Positions 10,221 to 24,706 of a stretch of 64,000 nt of DNA are shown here, one piece after another. Numbering within the stretch: the stretch's first letter is position 1; the number at the start of each line of letters is the position of its first letter. The stretch lies in NCBI RefSeq assembly GCF_901000735.1, contig NC_081542.1, positions 45,734,238-45,798,237 on the forward strand. The letters are read 5' to 3'. The stretch comes from Corylus avellana (Eukaryota > Streptophyta > Magnoliopsida > Fagales > Betulaceae). The position numbers and the translations under genes were made by a program. A model generated the notes under the pieces. That model saw nothing but the letters and a program-made list of their open reading frames with translations. It had not been told where the DNA came from and did no database searches.

Positions 10221-11526
10221 ATTTCAGATATCCCACAAGAATCAAAAATACATTTTCTTGGTTACAACAAATTGCATTAATATGAAGTCCCCATCACCTT
10301 TAGTTATGATAGTGGTGGGAGTAGTTCAAATAATTAATGTGGCCAATATTAGATAAGTCATGAAAACACTATGTTCCAGCAAGAAATTGATACATCAATA
10401 CATCATATCATATACAAAGCAATTAATATCCAGCTCCAATTTGTGGTTAAAGCTGCTCCTGGGTCACCAATTAATCAATTCTAGACAGCTAAGAAGCAAC
10501 TTTCTGGTATTTCCACGATCATACCCCATGCCAGTGTACGTAATAAAATAAAGTACTTCCTTTTCTTAGTAATTTTGTTTTTTTTTTTACATATCCATCA
10601 AGATAAAGAAAAGCAAAAAGGAGATTCAAACTAATAACATTCGCTTTATGAGGTATGGTTTTCAGCTGACTAAACTACCCTTAAGGACTTCTTAATTAGT
10701 TTCATTTACACACGTTGCTCGCATTGACATTTGTCACATTTCCTCTTTTAAGAGATTTGGGCCACCACCTAGATTTCAATGCTTTCCGCAACCTCGTATG
10801 TTTAGCCAGGACCTATATATCTAATCTTCATTAGGAAAACCATGTTACTTGCTAAAGCGGTATTGATTATTGAATTAAAGGATCTTACAAGTAATCGAAT
10901 ATATGAAACATATTATTTAACCCTCATGCATATGATTGGTTTTTGGAAAATATTTGAGATTGTACACGTCTTTTACTATAATTTTCATATAAATTGACGT
11001 AGCAATTCATAATTGATCAATTGATTAAGGATACATAAACTATCATGCCATTTTGTAAAGAAATTTGTACTAAAGGCTATTAAGTCACTCTTATTTTTAT
11101 GGTAAAATTGAGTTTACAATTTTAAAAATAGCGATTTAAAAATGTGTTTGTTTGAAAATGTAATTAAATGTTTGACAAAATTGCATTTTGGCCTTTAAAA
11201 TTATAAATTAATATTTAAAATCATAATTATTTTTAAAACAACTTCTTTTTCATAAAATGTGAACTCTAACATATTGAGCTACACTTGAGAAAATGCCAAA
11301 TTGTCTTAAAAGATGTATTATTGAGCTACACTCAAGAATATACCTATATATTTCTACTATATAGGTAGATGCATTTAATAACTGTTCTACTCAACCGAAA
11401 TTATAGTTGATACTTGACTCCCCTTGGGACTCATAAGAGACTTCGTCAAGGGGTTCACAACAAAACATAGTATGTATATAGATATATATGAATCAGAATA
11501 TCATACACTTGCATCCATCACACTAC
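10221..11526 (+). other. RLK1 upstream region, no gene
   Basis: AT-rich, without coding potential. About 11363-11470 (GATGCATTTAATAA, TTCTACTCAACCGAAAT, CTTCGTCAAGGGG) recurs at 47130-47225, so it is likely a promoter-proximal segment of RLK1-type genes. A TATA-like run (TATATAGATATATATG) lies at 11475-11490, about 40-50 bp before the chosen start codon. Confidence 0.5.
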
Positions 11527-15136
<3,610 letters not shown>

Positions 15137-15542
15137 ACTTGTGTACAACTATTTGATCTCTACATTTGTAAAAATTGGTCTGTAAAACTATGAATGTTGA
15201 GTAACATGATGCTTCTGAGTTCTATGATTCAAGTCAACCTTATTTCTTTTGTTGGTTTAATGACTGAGAGTGGCAGTTGTGATAACGAGTCAACTATTCA
15301 GTTTCCTAAAATGGTCAGAATATATTTTCAGACACCATGAGTTTTATTTTTAGTAAATGTAGAAACAATAAAAATGATTCACACCTATTAATATCATCCC
15401 ATGTACTTAAATAGTTTTATCACTTGTACAACTGAGGATACAAATGCATCGTCATGAAAGGATATGGGTATTTTTTTCAAGAAGAAAAATGAAGGATATG
15501 GAAATTGGGTGGTGATGTAGACTGGCAATATTTGTTCATTGT
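15137..15542 (+). other. RLK1 3' flank, shared with RLK0 and RLK6C
   Basis: No gene. The flank is conserved with 58255-58580 and, inverted, with 3290-3650, so duplication units extend at least 350 bp past the stop codon. Confidence 0.65.
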
Positions 15543-17099
15543 CACTACAAAAATTCCCACAATTAATTTCTAAAATCTAAAATCTAAAGACGGAGAGAGA
15601 TGGCAGACAGCTAGAGAGCAGAGTGAGAGAGGGCAAATCAGAGAGTGAAAGGGGTGCATGTTAAACTACTAGTTATCCTAAAACCTTAAGCTTATAGGAA
15701 GATGTAAATTTAATTACTCAATCATTACTTTAACACTCCCCCTCACGTGTGGGCTCAAACTCCTTTTTTTTTTTTTTTTTTTTTTGAAACAATTCAATCT
15801 CATTCATTGATAAATGAGCATAAAATTCAAACAATACAAAGCAAAGCTCTGAAGCAACTATAGGCGAAGTTACGAAGTTACAAGCGTCAAACATGATGTA
15901 TTACATTTTAGACTCATAAAAAATAAACTAACCTATGACCAATTTTCAAAATTTGCGCCAAGCAAACTTAAACCAATGCATAGATAACTCTTATTCCTCG
16001 GCATTGAGGGCAGAGAACACCAAGCCAAACTCCCTTTTAATAGGTGAGGTCCAACACGTGAAATATTTAATTTAAATAGGTGGTGAATTGACGGAGTTAA
16101 GGTTTAAGCCTATAACATTTGGCTTTGATACTATGAAGAAATTCGTGGGCCTAACTCATCTCATAAAACTGGTTCAATAAGAGAGAGTTGCTCATTTCTT
16201 ATAAACATGACCAATATCTTGTCCACAGGTAATGTGAGATTATTCATTTTGAGCCCACACGATAAGGGGAGTGTTAAAATAATGATTGAGTGATTAAATT
16301 TACTTATTCCTATAAGTTTAAGCTTTTTGGATAACTGGTAGTTTAATATGGTATCAGAGCCTACCACAGGACGAATGGGGCCCACACTACATACCTCGTG
16401 ACAAGCACCCAGAAAATACTGGCCTGCACGTGAGAGAGTGTGTTGAGGAATAATCTCACATTACGTGTGGACAGGATCTTGGGCATGTTTATAAGGAATT
16501 GGCAACCCTCTCTTACTGAACCAGTTTTATGAGATGAGTTAGGTGCACGAATTTATTCAAAGGGTGCATGTCTAGCGAACGTATCCCCATGCACCCTATT
16601 ACCAGCGATGTGTGTCACTGCTAAAACAACGTCGCCCTGTTTAAACAGTAACCGCATGTCACCACATAGTGGGGTGATGTGTGGATACTGTACAAACGAC
16701 ATGCGCCAGATGAGTGACGTCATTTGAATAGTTGCATGTTGTCAATAGGATGACGACATGTCTCTGTTCACACGGCGTGACCTACATGGGTGACGTCGTG
16801 TGCACAATGACACAACATTTACCAAAAGTTGATGTCATGTCATGATCAACAGTTCCACGTCGTCAATGTTTTAACGACGTGGTACTATTGAAACGACGTC
16901 CTCCATGTGGGTGACATCGTTTCAATGGTAGAACGACAACTCTAAAGGGTGTCGTTCACTATTTAAATGACACCTCTTCAAGAGGTGTCATTTTTATCAC
17001 AAAAGGACACAACATAAGATTGTTTTCTTTCAACAACCCATTGTTCACATGTCACTAAATATGAGAATTTTTGTAAAAAAATTGTCACATCCACAGACT
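15543..17099. repeat. Nested TRIM/LTR and CACTA-like debris
   Basis: CACTACAAAAATTCC at 15543 resembles a CACTA terminus. 15640-15760 and 16255-16350 are inverted copies of one LTR-like sequence; the latter ends in ATGGTATCAGAGCC, an exact tRNA-iMet primer site. 16133-16235 is a TRIM LTR in minus orientation, and 16441-16559 a TRIM LTR in plus orientation (TGTTGAGG...TTTATTCA), of the family at 2531. 16565-16990 is an array of short degenerate units around GACGTCAT/ACGACGTGG, typical of CACTA subterminal regions. There is no coding sequence. Confidence 0.55.
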
Positions 17100-17439
17100 T
17101 TAGAAGCAATTTAAAAAGAAAAAGAAAAGAGCTATTGTTGGCGGTCAACAATGATTGGAGCACACGGCCAGTCCGAGAAGAGGTGGCCTTTGTTAATTAA
17201 GAGCTAAAATGGTGAGAAATGAATCACCTTCAAGCAAGACGGAAGAGCTGCCATGAATCAAAGCCAGTCAAGTACCAAAGAGGGCAGCAAAAGCTTCACC
17301 AAAGGGGGCATTCAAGGGCGACGGCCTAGGAGCGGGGCTGCCACAATCTAGCCTTCATGGTTACTAAGGACAACCAAGGCCACTCTGAAACGAGGATGGA
17401 CTGCAACATCAAAATTAACTTTAAAAGACCCAATAGGCC
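17100..17439 (-). pseudogene. RNase H-like domain fragment
   Basis: The minus-strand translation contains LLEGDSFLTILALN, then a stop, then the DW.CAPII-like end of a plant RNase H domain of the type found in non-LTR retrotransposons and solo RNase H genes. The order matches the copies at 44.6-45.1, 49.9-50.3 and 59.9-60.4 kb. The copy is cut at 17439 by the CACTA end. Confidence 0.6.
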
Positions 17440-18420
17440 CACTACAAGAAATCTACTCATCAGGGGCGACTGTGAAGTCGACGCTAATGCTTACCTATTA
17501 GCGTCGACTTTTGAAAGTCACCAATAATAGGTGCGTATTAGCGTCTGCTTCGAATTGGACGCTAATAGTCGACCCAAAAGATAAATATTAGCATCCACTT
17601 TACAGTGGACGCTAATAAGTCGACGCTAATATACTTGCGGGAATTATACCAGAGGCAGGAAAATTATTAGGGGCGACAGTATAACTATTAGCGTCCACTC
17701 TTAGTCGACGTTGATAATTTAGTATCAGCGTCCACCCGTAGTGGACTCTAATAGTCAAATATATAAATAAAAAAAATTAATTGTCCTCAATAGAAAGTGG
17801 ACGCTGATGATGGAGCATTAGCGTCCACAAAGTTGACGCTAAAGCTCTTATAAAAAAATAAAAAAATAAAAAAATAAAAAAGAAATTAAACTAAAAGCTC
17901 AACAGCGTCCACCCCCATAGTGGACGCTAATAATTGAGCAAAGTGGACGCTAATGGTCTTGTAAAAAAATAAAAAAATAAAAAACAAATTAAACTAAAAG
18001 CTCAACAGCATCCACAAAAGCGGACGCTCATTAGCGTCCACTCTCATAGTGGACGCTAATAATTAAGCATTAGCTTCCACCAATGTGGACGCTAACGGTC
18101 TTGTAAAAAAATAAAAAACAAATTAAACTAAAAGCTCAACAGCGTCCACAAAAGTGGACTCTGATGATATATCATTAGCATTCACTCTTATAGTGGACGT
18201 TAATAATTAAGTATTAGCGTCCACTTTGGTGGACGCTAAAGCTCTTATAAAAATAAAAAATTAAAAAAAAAATAAATTAAACTAAAAGCTCAACAGCATC
18301 CACAAAAGCGGACGCTCATTAGCGTCCACTCTCATAGTGGACGCTAATAATTAAGCATTAGCTTCCACCAATGTGGACACTAATGGTCTTGTAAAAAATA
18401 AAAAAATAAAAAACAAACAA
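17440..18420. mobile_element. CACTA transposon end with subterminal repeats
   Basis: It starts CACTACAAGAAATC, a typical CACTA/En-Spm terminus, inserted in the RNase H fragment. About 950 bp follow of repeated units around AGTGGACGCTAAT and its complement ATTAGCGTCCACT, in both orientations, mixed with (TAAAAAA)n. Larger tandem units of about 150-170 bp (AAATTAAACTAAAAGCTCAA...) recur at about 17885, 17987, 18120 and 18275. No transposase and no right end are seen before the gap at 19922. Confidence 0.75.
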
Positions 18421-18499
18421 AAGTTGAAGATTATAGGTTCAATTGAACATCTAAAAATGATAAAATGTCCTTTATACCCTCAAAACTTTTAGAAAATTA

Positions 18500-18568
18500 T
18501 ATGTATTATCATTCTAATTACATTAGATCATACTTAATTAGTTAATGTAATTAGAATGATAATACATA
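18500..18568. repeat. Perfect 26-bp inverted repeat (hairpin)
   Basis: 18500-18525 and 18543-18568 are exact reverse complements (TATGTATTATCATTC... arm) with a 17-nt loop. It lies in very AT-rich DNA beyond the CACTA repeats. Confidence 0.85.
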
Positions 18569-19320
18569 TCATCATATCATTGTTTTTTGAAAATAATTAA
18601 CTTACTTAGTAATACTAAGTTAGTATATATTAACGAACAAGTATGTATAATATATATATATATATACACTAAGTAACATATAATTTGTTTTTGTCAAAAT
18701 AACCTATAGTAAATTATACTAGGTTAGTACTTTGATATATTAACTTAGTTAATATGTTACTTTATTAAGTAACTAGTTATTAAGTCCCTGGTTACTTAAT
18801 TGTTGTATTTGTATGAATTTGTATACTTTTGACTTATATCATATTATATATGTATATTTTGTTATTATATAATCATATGATTTAATCATCAATTGATCAT
18901 TTTATATAATCATATAAATTATAATGGTAGACCATATAATGTAACATCTAACTTATAATGATATCTACAGCATAATACTCTAAACATAAGAAGAGCATAT
19001 ATCTCTAAACAAACACATTGTTGGTTCTAATATTAATCACTTAATTTGTGATATATATGATCATATGATATAATTATTCACATAATCTTTTTTTTTTTTT
19101 TTTCTAAATACAATTCACATCATCTTTAGATCATGTGACCTATCACTTAACTTAATAGTAATACTAAGTTAGTATATAGTAACTAACAAGTATGTATATT
19201 ATATATTCATATATATAATACTCATACAAATATTAAGTAACATATAATTTTTTTGTTTGTCAAAATAACCTATAGTTAATTATAGTAAGTTAGTAATTTA
19301 ATATTTATTAACTTAGTTAA
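18569..19320. other. AT-rich spacer, no gene
   Basis: Very AT-rich, with repeated motifs such as ACTTAGTTAATATGTTA and ACTAAGTTAGTATAT. Nothing coding is seen. It could be interior of the CACTA element. Confidence 0.4.
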
Positions 19321-19667
19321 GAGCATTCCCAATGGAAGAGCTAAATGTTACTTTTATCTAGAATAGCTCTTCAAATGTTCAAAAAACCCCCCACATTGGA
19401 TGAGCCAAAAATATATGTAAAATAGATATTTGATTAGAAAAGCTAAAAAAAAAGTTAAATGTAGCAGCACTTTTTAAGGGAGCCATTTTATTTTTTAGTG
19501 TTTCTCTCTCTTGCTTTATCTTTTTCTCAAATCTTTTCTCACCTTGTTTTAAGAAATATAGCTAATTGGATGTGGAAATACTTAAAAATTGCTTAGCTAA
19601 ACTAGATAAAAGTGAATTTTGAAGAGCCATTTTACATAAAAATATAGCTCTTCCATTGAGAATGCTC
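19321..19667. mobile_element. Tourist-like MITE (347 bp)
   Basis: Terminal inverted repeats are GAGCATTCCCAATGGAAGAG on the left and its near-complement on the right (one mismatch). They are flanked by TAA at 19318-19320 and 19668-19670. A 3-bp TAA/TTA duplication is the PIF/Harbinger signature. It has no coding capacity. Confidence 0.85.
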
Positions 19668-19921
19668 TAATATGTTAGTTTATTAACTAACTAGTTACGA
19701 GTTAGTATGTCAATACTAATATATAACACACACATGACGCATGTATAATAAAATAAGTAATATACATAGAAGTATTGAGTAAAATTTACTTAATTATATT
19801 TACTTAATATATATTAATTAACTAAATAATATGTTAATTTATGAACTAACTAGTTTGTATGTCAACTAATACATACACATAAATATTAAATTATTCATAT
19901 AACATATACTATTTAATTACT

Positions 19922-20021
19922 NNNNNNNNNNNNNNNNNNNNNNNNNNNNNNNNNNNNNNNNNNNNNNNNNNNNNNNNNNNNNNNNNNNNNNNNNNNNNNN
20001 NNNNNNNNNNNNNNNNNNNNN
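19922..20021. other. Assembly gap (100 N)
   Basis: Exactly 100 N. The missing right end of the CACTA element may lie here. Confidence 0.99.
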
Positions 20022-20816
20022 TATTCTACCTGAGCATGACTATAGTAGCACCTACCCTCTGGGAGCCGCACAGGAGAAACCTAAATGGTAGGAACCGCAT
20101 GCGCTTCTTGAAGTTTGACTGAGCCATAACCTAACATAACAAAGTAAGATATACCAACCTACGCTTAGTTTAAGCGGCTTGTTAACATTGGCTATGAACT
20201 CCAAGAAAGCAACTCAAATTTTGACAAAAAAACAGAGTGATTATTTAATCTTTTATGTTCACTTTCTAATTCCACTAGGCAATGCAATGCTTATGTTCTG
20301 ATACTGAATTTGAATTACTTTAGCATATCACAATTGCTGTTTACAAAAGTTTCTTGCTCATGATTGTTACTAGTCTGCTGATTTAACTACGAAGTCAGTA
20401 GAATTTGTCACTTGTTTACTGGATATTATTTGGGAAGGAAACATATTTGAAGAATTCCTACATTTAAGGAAGCCTCATTTGGTGCCGTTTTTGCAAATGA
20501 AAGTTCAACGGAGTTGAATAAAGTTTCCAGTTATTATTTGTTTAGCATTTGATGTATGCGGTGTCGAGTGTTGCATCTCCTCTAGAGTTGGGTGCGTTTT
20601 GGGAGTTCACTGTCGCTTTAGATGATGGATTTGGTGGACACTTCACACGTTTAAATGTCAAGTGGGCTGGACGACATATCTGACTCACATCATAGAAAGT
20701 CCACACACGCAATTGTAACTGACTAGCGAAGCAACACTAGTATTTATTAATCAACTTTTTGGTTCCAATCAATGGAGGGAGGCCAAGTCGTAAAAGAAAA
20801 AGAGTGAGCTTAAAAA
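20022..20816 (+). other. RLK2 upstream region
   Basis: No gene. The last 180 bp (GTCAAGTGGGCTGGAC..., CGGTTCCAATCAA-like, GGAGGGAGGCCAA) are shared with the promoters of RLK4, RLK6N and RLK7. The rest is unrecognised. Confidence 0.5.
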
Positions 20817-23800
20817 ATGGATGCTGATAAAATGTTCAAGTCTTTGATTCTGTTCATTCTCTTCTTCTTCATCCCATTTTGCACGTCCATTGACACCTTG
20901 AAACCAAACCAATCCATCAAGGGCGGTCAATATTTGATGTCCAAAGAAAAGAACTTCGCCTTAGGCTTCTTCAACCTGGGCATCTCTAGCTATTGGTATC
21001 TGGGTATTTGGTATTTTAAAGTGACAGTAAAAACTGTGGTGTGGGTTGCAAACAGGAACAATCCTATCAATCGCTCCTCTGGAGTTCTCTCAATCAGCCA
21101 GTATGGAAACCTTGTCCTCCGCGACGGCTCTAACCATCTTCTATGGACTACAAATGTTTCTGTCCAAGGAACAACCTCCAGCGTAGCTCAGCTTCAAGAT
21201 TCAGGCAACCTTGTATTGGTCCAGGACAATAACAAGAACATGATATGGCAGAGCTTTGACTATATATCCTACAGATACTTTGCTTCCAGTTAAAGCCATG
21301 AAGGTTGGGTTGAATTGGAGAACAGGGATGCACTGGTTCTTAACATCTTGGAAATCACAAGATGACCCTGGAGCTGGGGACTACATCTATAAGCTAGATC
21401 CTGCTCGCTTTCCACAGTTCTTCTTGTATAAGGGTTCGACCCCATTATGGCGGACTGGTCCATAGCCATGGGTATTAGTGACAGAAAAAACCTTGTCTGA
21501 TTATGAAGCCAATTTTGTTAGCAATCAGGAGGAGATATCTTACTCCTACTATCTTGATGACCCTTCAGTCCTCACAAGATTAGTGGTGGACAGCTCTGGA
21601 GTGCTCCAGCAACTGATGTGGAATGAAGGTGATCATCAATGGAAGGAACTCTGGTCGGCGCCTAAATACCGGTGTGACAAGTATGGGCAGTGTGGTAAGA
21701 ATAGTATATGCAGTGCTGACAATATGAATAGGTTCGAGTGTACTTGTTTGCCAGGGTATGAGCCCAAGTCTCCGAAGGATTGGAGTCTCAGAAATGGTTC
21801 TGAGGGGTGTGTGAGGCAGCAGCCAGGGTTGTCGATGTGTAGGAATGGGGAAGGGTTTGCGAACATGGGGCGTGTGAGGATTCCTGATTCACCAGATGCA
21901 TCTCAGCTTGACACGAGTATGAGTGGTGAAGAGTGCGAAAAGGGGTGCTTAAGGAATTGTTCTTGCACGGCTTTTATCACCTTAGATATTGATAGGAAGG
22001 GGATTGGTTGCTGGACATGGTATGGTGAATTGGTGGACGTTGCAGGGTATACAAATGGAGGGTTTGATCTAAATGTTCGTGTGAATGCGAGTGAATTAGG
22101 TATCCTTCTTTGCTTGCTTGAATTTTCAGTAGTTTTCGTTTGTCTTTTCACTTTCTGGATCATGGTTTACTTTTTTCCCTTCAGCCAATAATACAAAGAA
22201 GTCCAAAGGTTTTCTTGGCAAAAAGTGGGGGCTGGCTATTGCATTATCATCTGCTGCAGTGGCATTGTTTCTGTTATCCTTACTAGCCTATATATGGCTA
22301 ATGAAGTAGAGGAAAGCAAAAGGTAAATAACATAATTAGCACAGTATTTATTATTCAGGAGTCTTCTGCAAGATGTTAGGTACATTAACTCGATTTCAAA
22401 CTTGTATTAAGCAATTTCTCTCAATATGTTTTAAGGACAGTGAAGAGAAAATCACACAATCAATCGTTAAACTTTACTGCTACTACAGGCTCTTTGCAGG
22501 CCAATGAACTCGGAGATGGTAGTGGGCATCCTAATTTACTACTTTTTGATCTAAGACGTGGAAGCCACTGACAATTTCTCTCCGACCACCAAACTTGGGC
22601 AGGGTGGTTTTGGCTCTGTTTTTAAGGTACTGTTTCAACTATTTTCTAACATTGTCAATATCTTGCACATTTTTGTTTCTCTTTCACATCCAAATATTGT
22701 GTGTGAATAGGGTTATTGAGGCACAGCTAACCGATACACACAAGGAGTCCCTCCTATCTACAATGATTCTGATGCAGATAAATAGTGTTTGAATTTTGTA
22801 TTTCAAAGAGTTTTATTTTAGCATTACTTTTTATCTTGTAAAGTTTATTTATACACGTGAAGTAGTGAAATTCTATAATCTCAAACACTATTTCTGGATC
22901 GAGCTCGTATTCTTCAAATATGAACTCATCTTGCCACTTTGCACAAAGGCAATGCCTCCATCTCAGAGTACTTTCAACGTGTCAAAATCTTATGCAGCAT
23001 GCTTGCTGCTGCGGGGCAGTCTCTGACTGATGATGAATCACTTTCATTTTACTTGCTGGTTTAGGGTCAGATTTTGATCCCTTTGTGACTTCTATCATAA
23101 CTAGACTCATTACCATGAATATTGAAGAGCTCTACAATCATCTTCTTAGTCATGATGAAATGAGGATTGATCATCAAGTTTGAATCATGATTTCAGGGTC
23201 AATTATCTAATGGACAACAGATAGCTGTAAAAAGGCTGTCCAAAAGTTCAGGACAAGGAATAGAAGAATTCAAAAATGAAGTAATGTTGATTGCAAAACT
23301 TCAACACAGGAATCTTGTCAGAATCTTAGGTTGTTGCATTTAGGGAGAAGAAATGATGCTGATTTACGAGTACATGCCCAACCAAAGCTTGGACTTCTTT
23401 ATTTTTGGTAAGTTTACGTTTTAAAAATCTATCGCCTTCATTTGCTGTATGTTCTGTTGTTATATATGATCTGTGTGTGTGAAAAACAATACAATTGAAG
23501 TACATAAAATCACATTCTTTAACATGATTTCAATCATTTTTTGAGTAGCTAGAGCAAATTTTTGTTGTAGATGATAGAAGAAGTTCATCCCTGAATTGGA
23601 GTAAACGCTTTGAAATCATCATGGGGATTGCACGCGGGGTTTTGTATCTTCATCAAGACTCAAGATTAAGAATTTTTCATAAGGATCTTAAAACAAGCAA
23701 TGTTCTACTAGACGCTGAAATGAACCCCAAAATTTCAAATTTCGGTGTAGCCCGTATATTCTAAGGGGATCAAATTCAAGACAAGACAAGCAGAGTTGTA

Positions 23801-24504
23801 GGAACATAATAAGTATCAAATACAAACACACACAGACACAGTTGTAAGAAACGCACACATTGCACACAGATAAAAGAGAATTTAAGCACAACACAAACTT
23901 TAAGATTACCTTTCACACTAATCACATAAACCGATGTCAAGACGATCTTTGATGTTGTTCAAGTGCAGTGGTTACATGCCTCCAAAATATGCAGTATTTG
24001 GAAGATTTTCAACAAAATCCGATGTCTTTAGTTTTGGTGTCATATTATTGGAGATAGTTAGTGGCAGGAAGAATAGCAGTTCTTATTGAGAGCACCCTTC
24101 CCAAACTTTGATAGGGCATATAAGCATCATAAAACAAAAACCTTTACCATTTTCATTTATAATATAGTCTTTTATATATAATGCTACGGACCACACAGGT
24201 CTGGGAACTGTGGAGAGAAGACAGAGCCCTGGATATAGTTGATTCATCAATAAATGAGTCCTATGTTTCCCATGAAGTCTAGAGATGCATTCAAGTTGGG
24301 CTTCTATGTGTGCAAGAAGATGCAATGGATCGACCAACTATGTCGACAGTTCTTCTCATGCTTAGTAGTGAAACAGCTACTCTTCCTTCTCCTAAACAGC
24401 CTGCTTTCATTTTCAGAAGACCTTCCAATGATTTTGATTCACTCGTAGGTGGAGGACCTTATTCTATAAATGAGGTGACAATAACTTATTTTGAAGCTCG
24501 CTGA
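20817..24504 (+). pseudogene. S-domain receptor kinase pseudogene RLK2
   Basis: All seven exons are recognisable: about 20817-22099, 22185-22322, 22441-22626, 23197-23407, 23571-23808, 23969-24119, 24199-24504. Exon 1 is closest to RLK4 and RLK6N ([20 protein letters not shown]). Lesions seen: a 4-bp TATA insertion after the codons for QSFDY (about 21263); Trp to stop at about 21464; Lys to stop in the membrane exon (about 22308); a 5-bp deletion in exon 3; a stop in exon 4 (23341); HRD changed to HKD and a stop after VARIF in exon 5 (about 23762); loss of GT at the donors of introns 5 and 6; stops in exons 6 and 7. With this many breaks it cannot make a kinase. Intron 3 is longer (570 bp) than in relatives. 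Confidence 0.92.
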
Positions 24505-24706
24505 AGGTAAATATGGATCGACCAACTATGTTAGTTTCATTTAAATTGCTTCATTTTCAGTTATTACTGCTGCCAACACTCTTACTAAAATGTTTCCAGG
24601 TAGGTACAAGCACCCTGACTTGGTCGCTTATCAAAAGATTCAGAAATTGAAGCTCCTGCTGCCTCTGTTCAGCTCCTCTGTGTTAAGTGTAGATAATATT
24701 ATCTCA

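Noticed and set aside
16565..18400. CRISPR-like array of short repeats
   Set aside because: The units are degenerate, occur in both orientations, have no constant spacer length, and sit beside a CACTA terminus in plant nuclear DNA.
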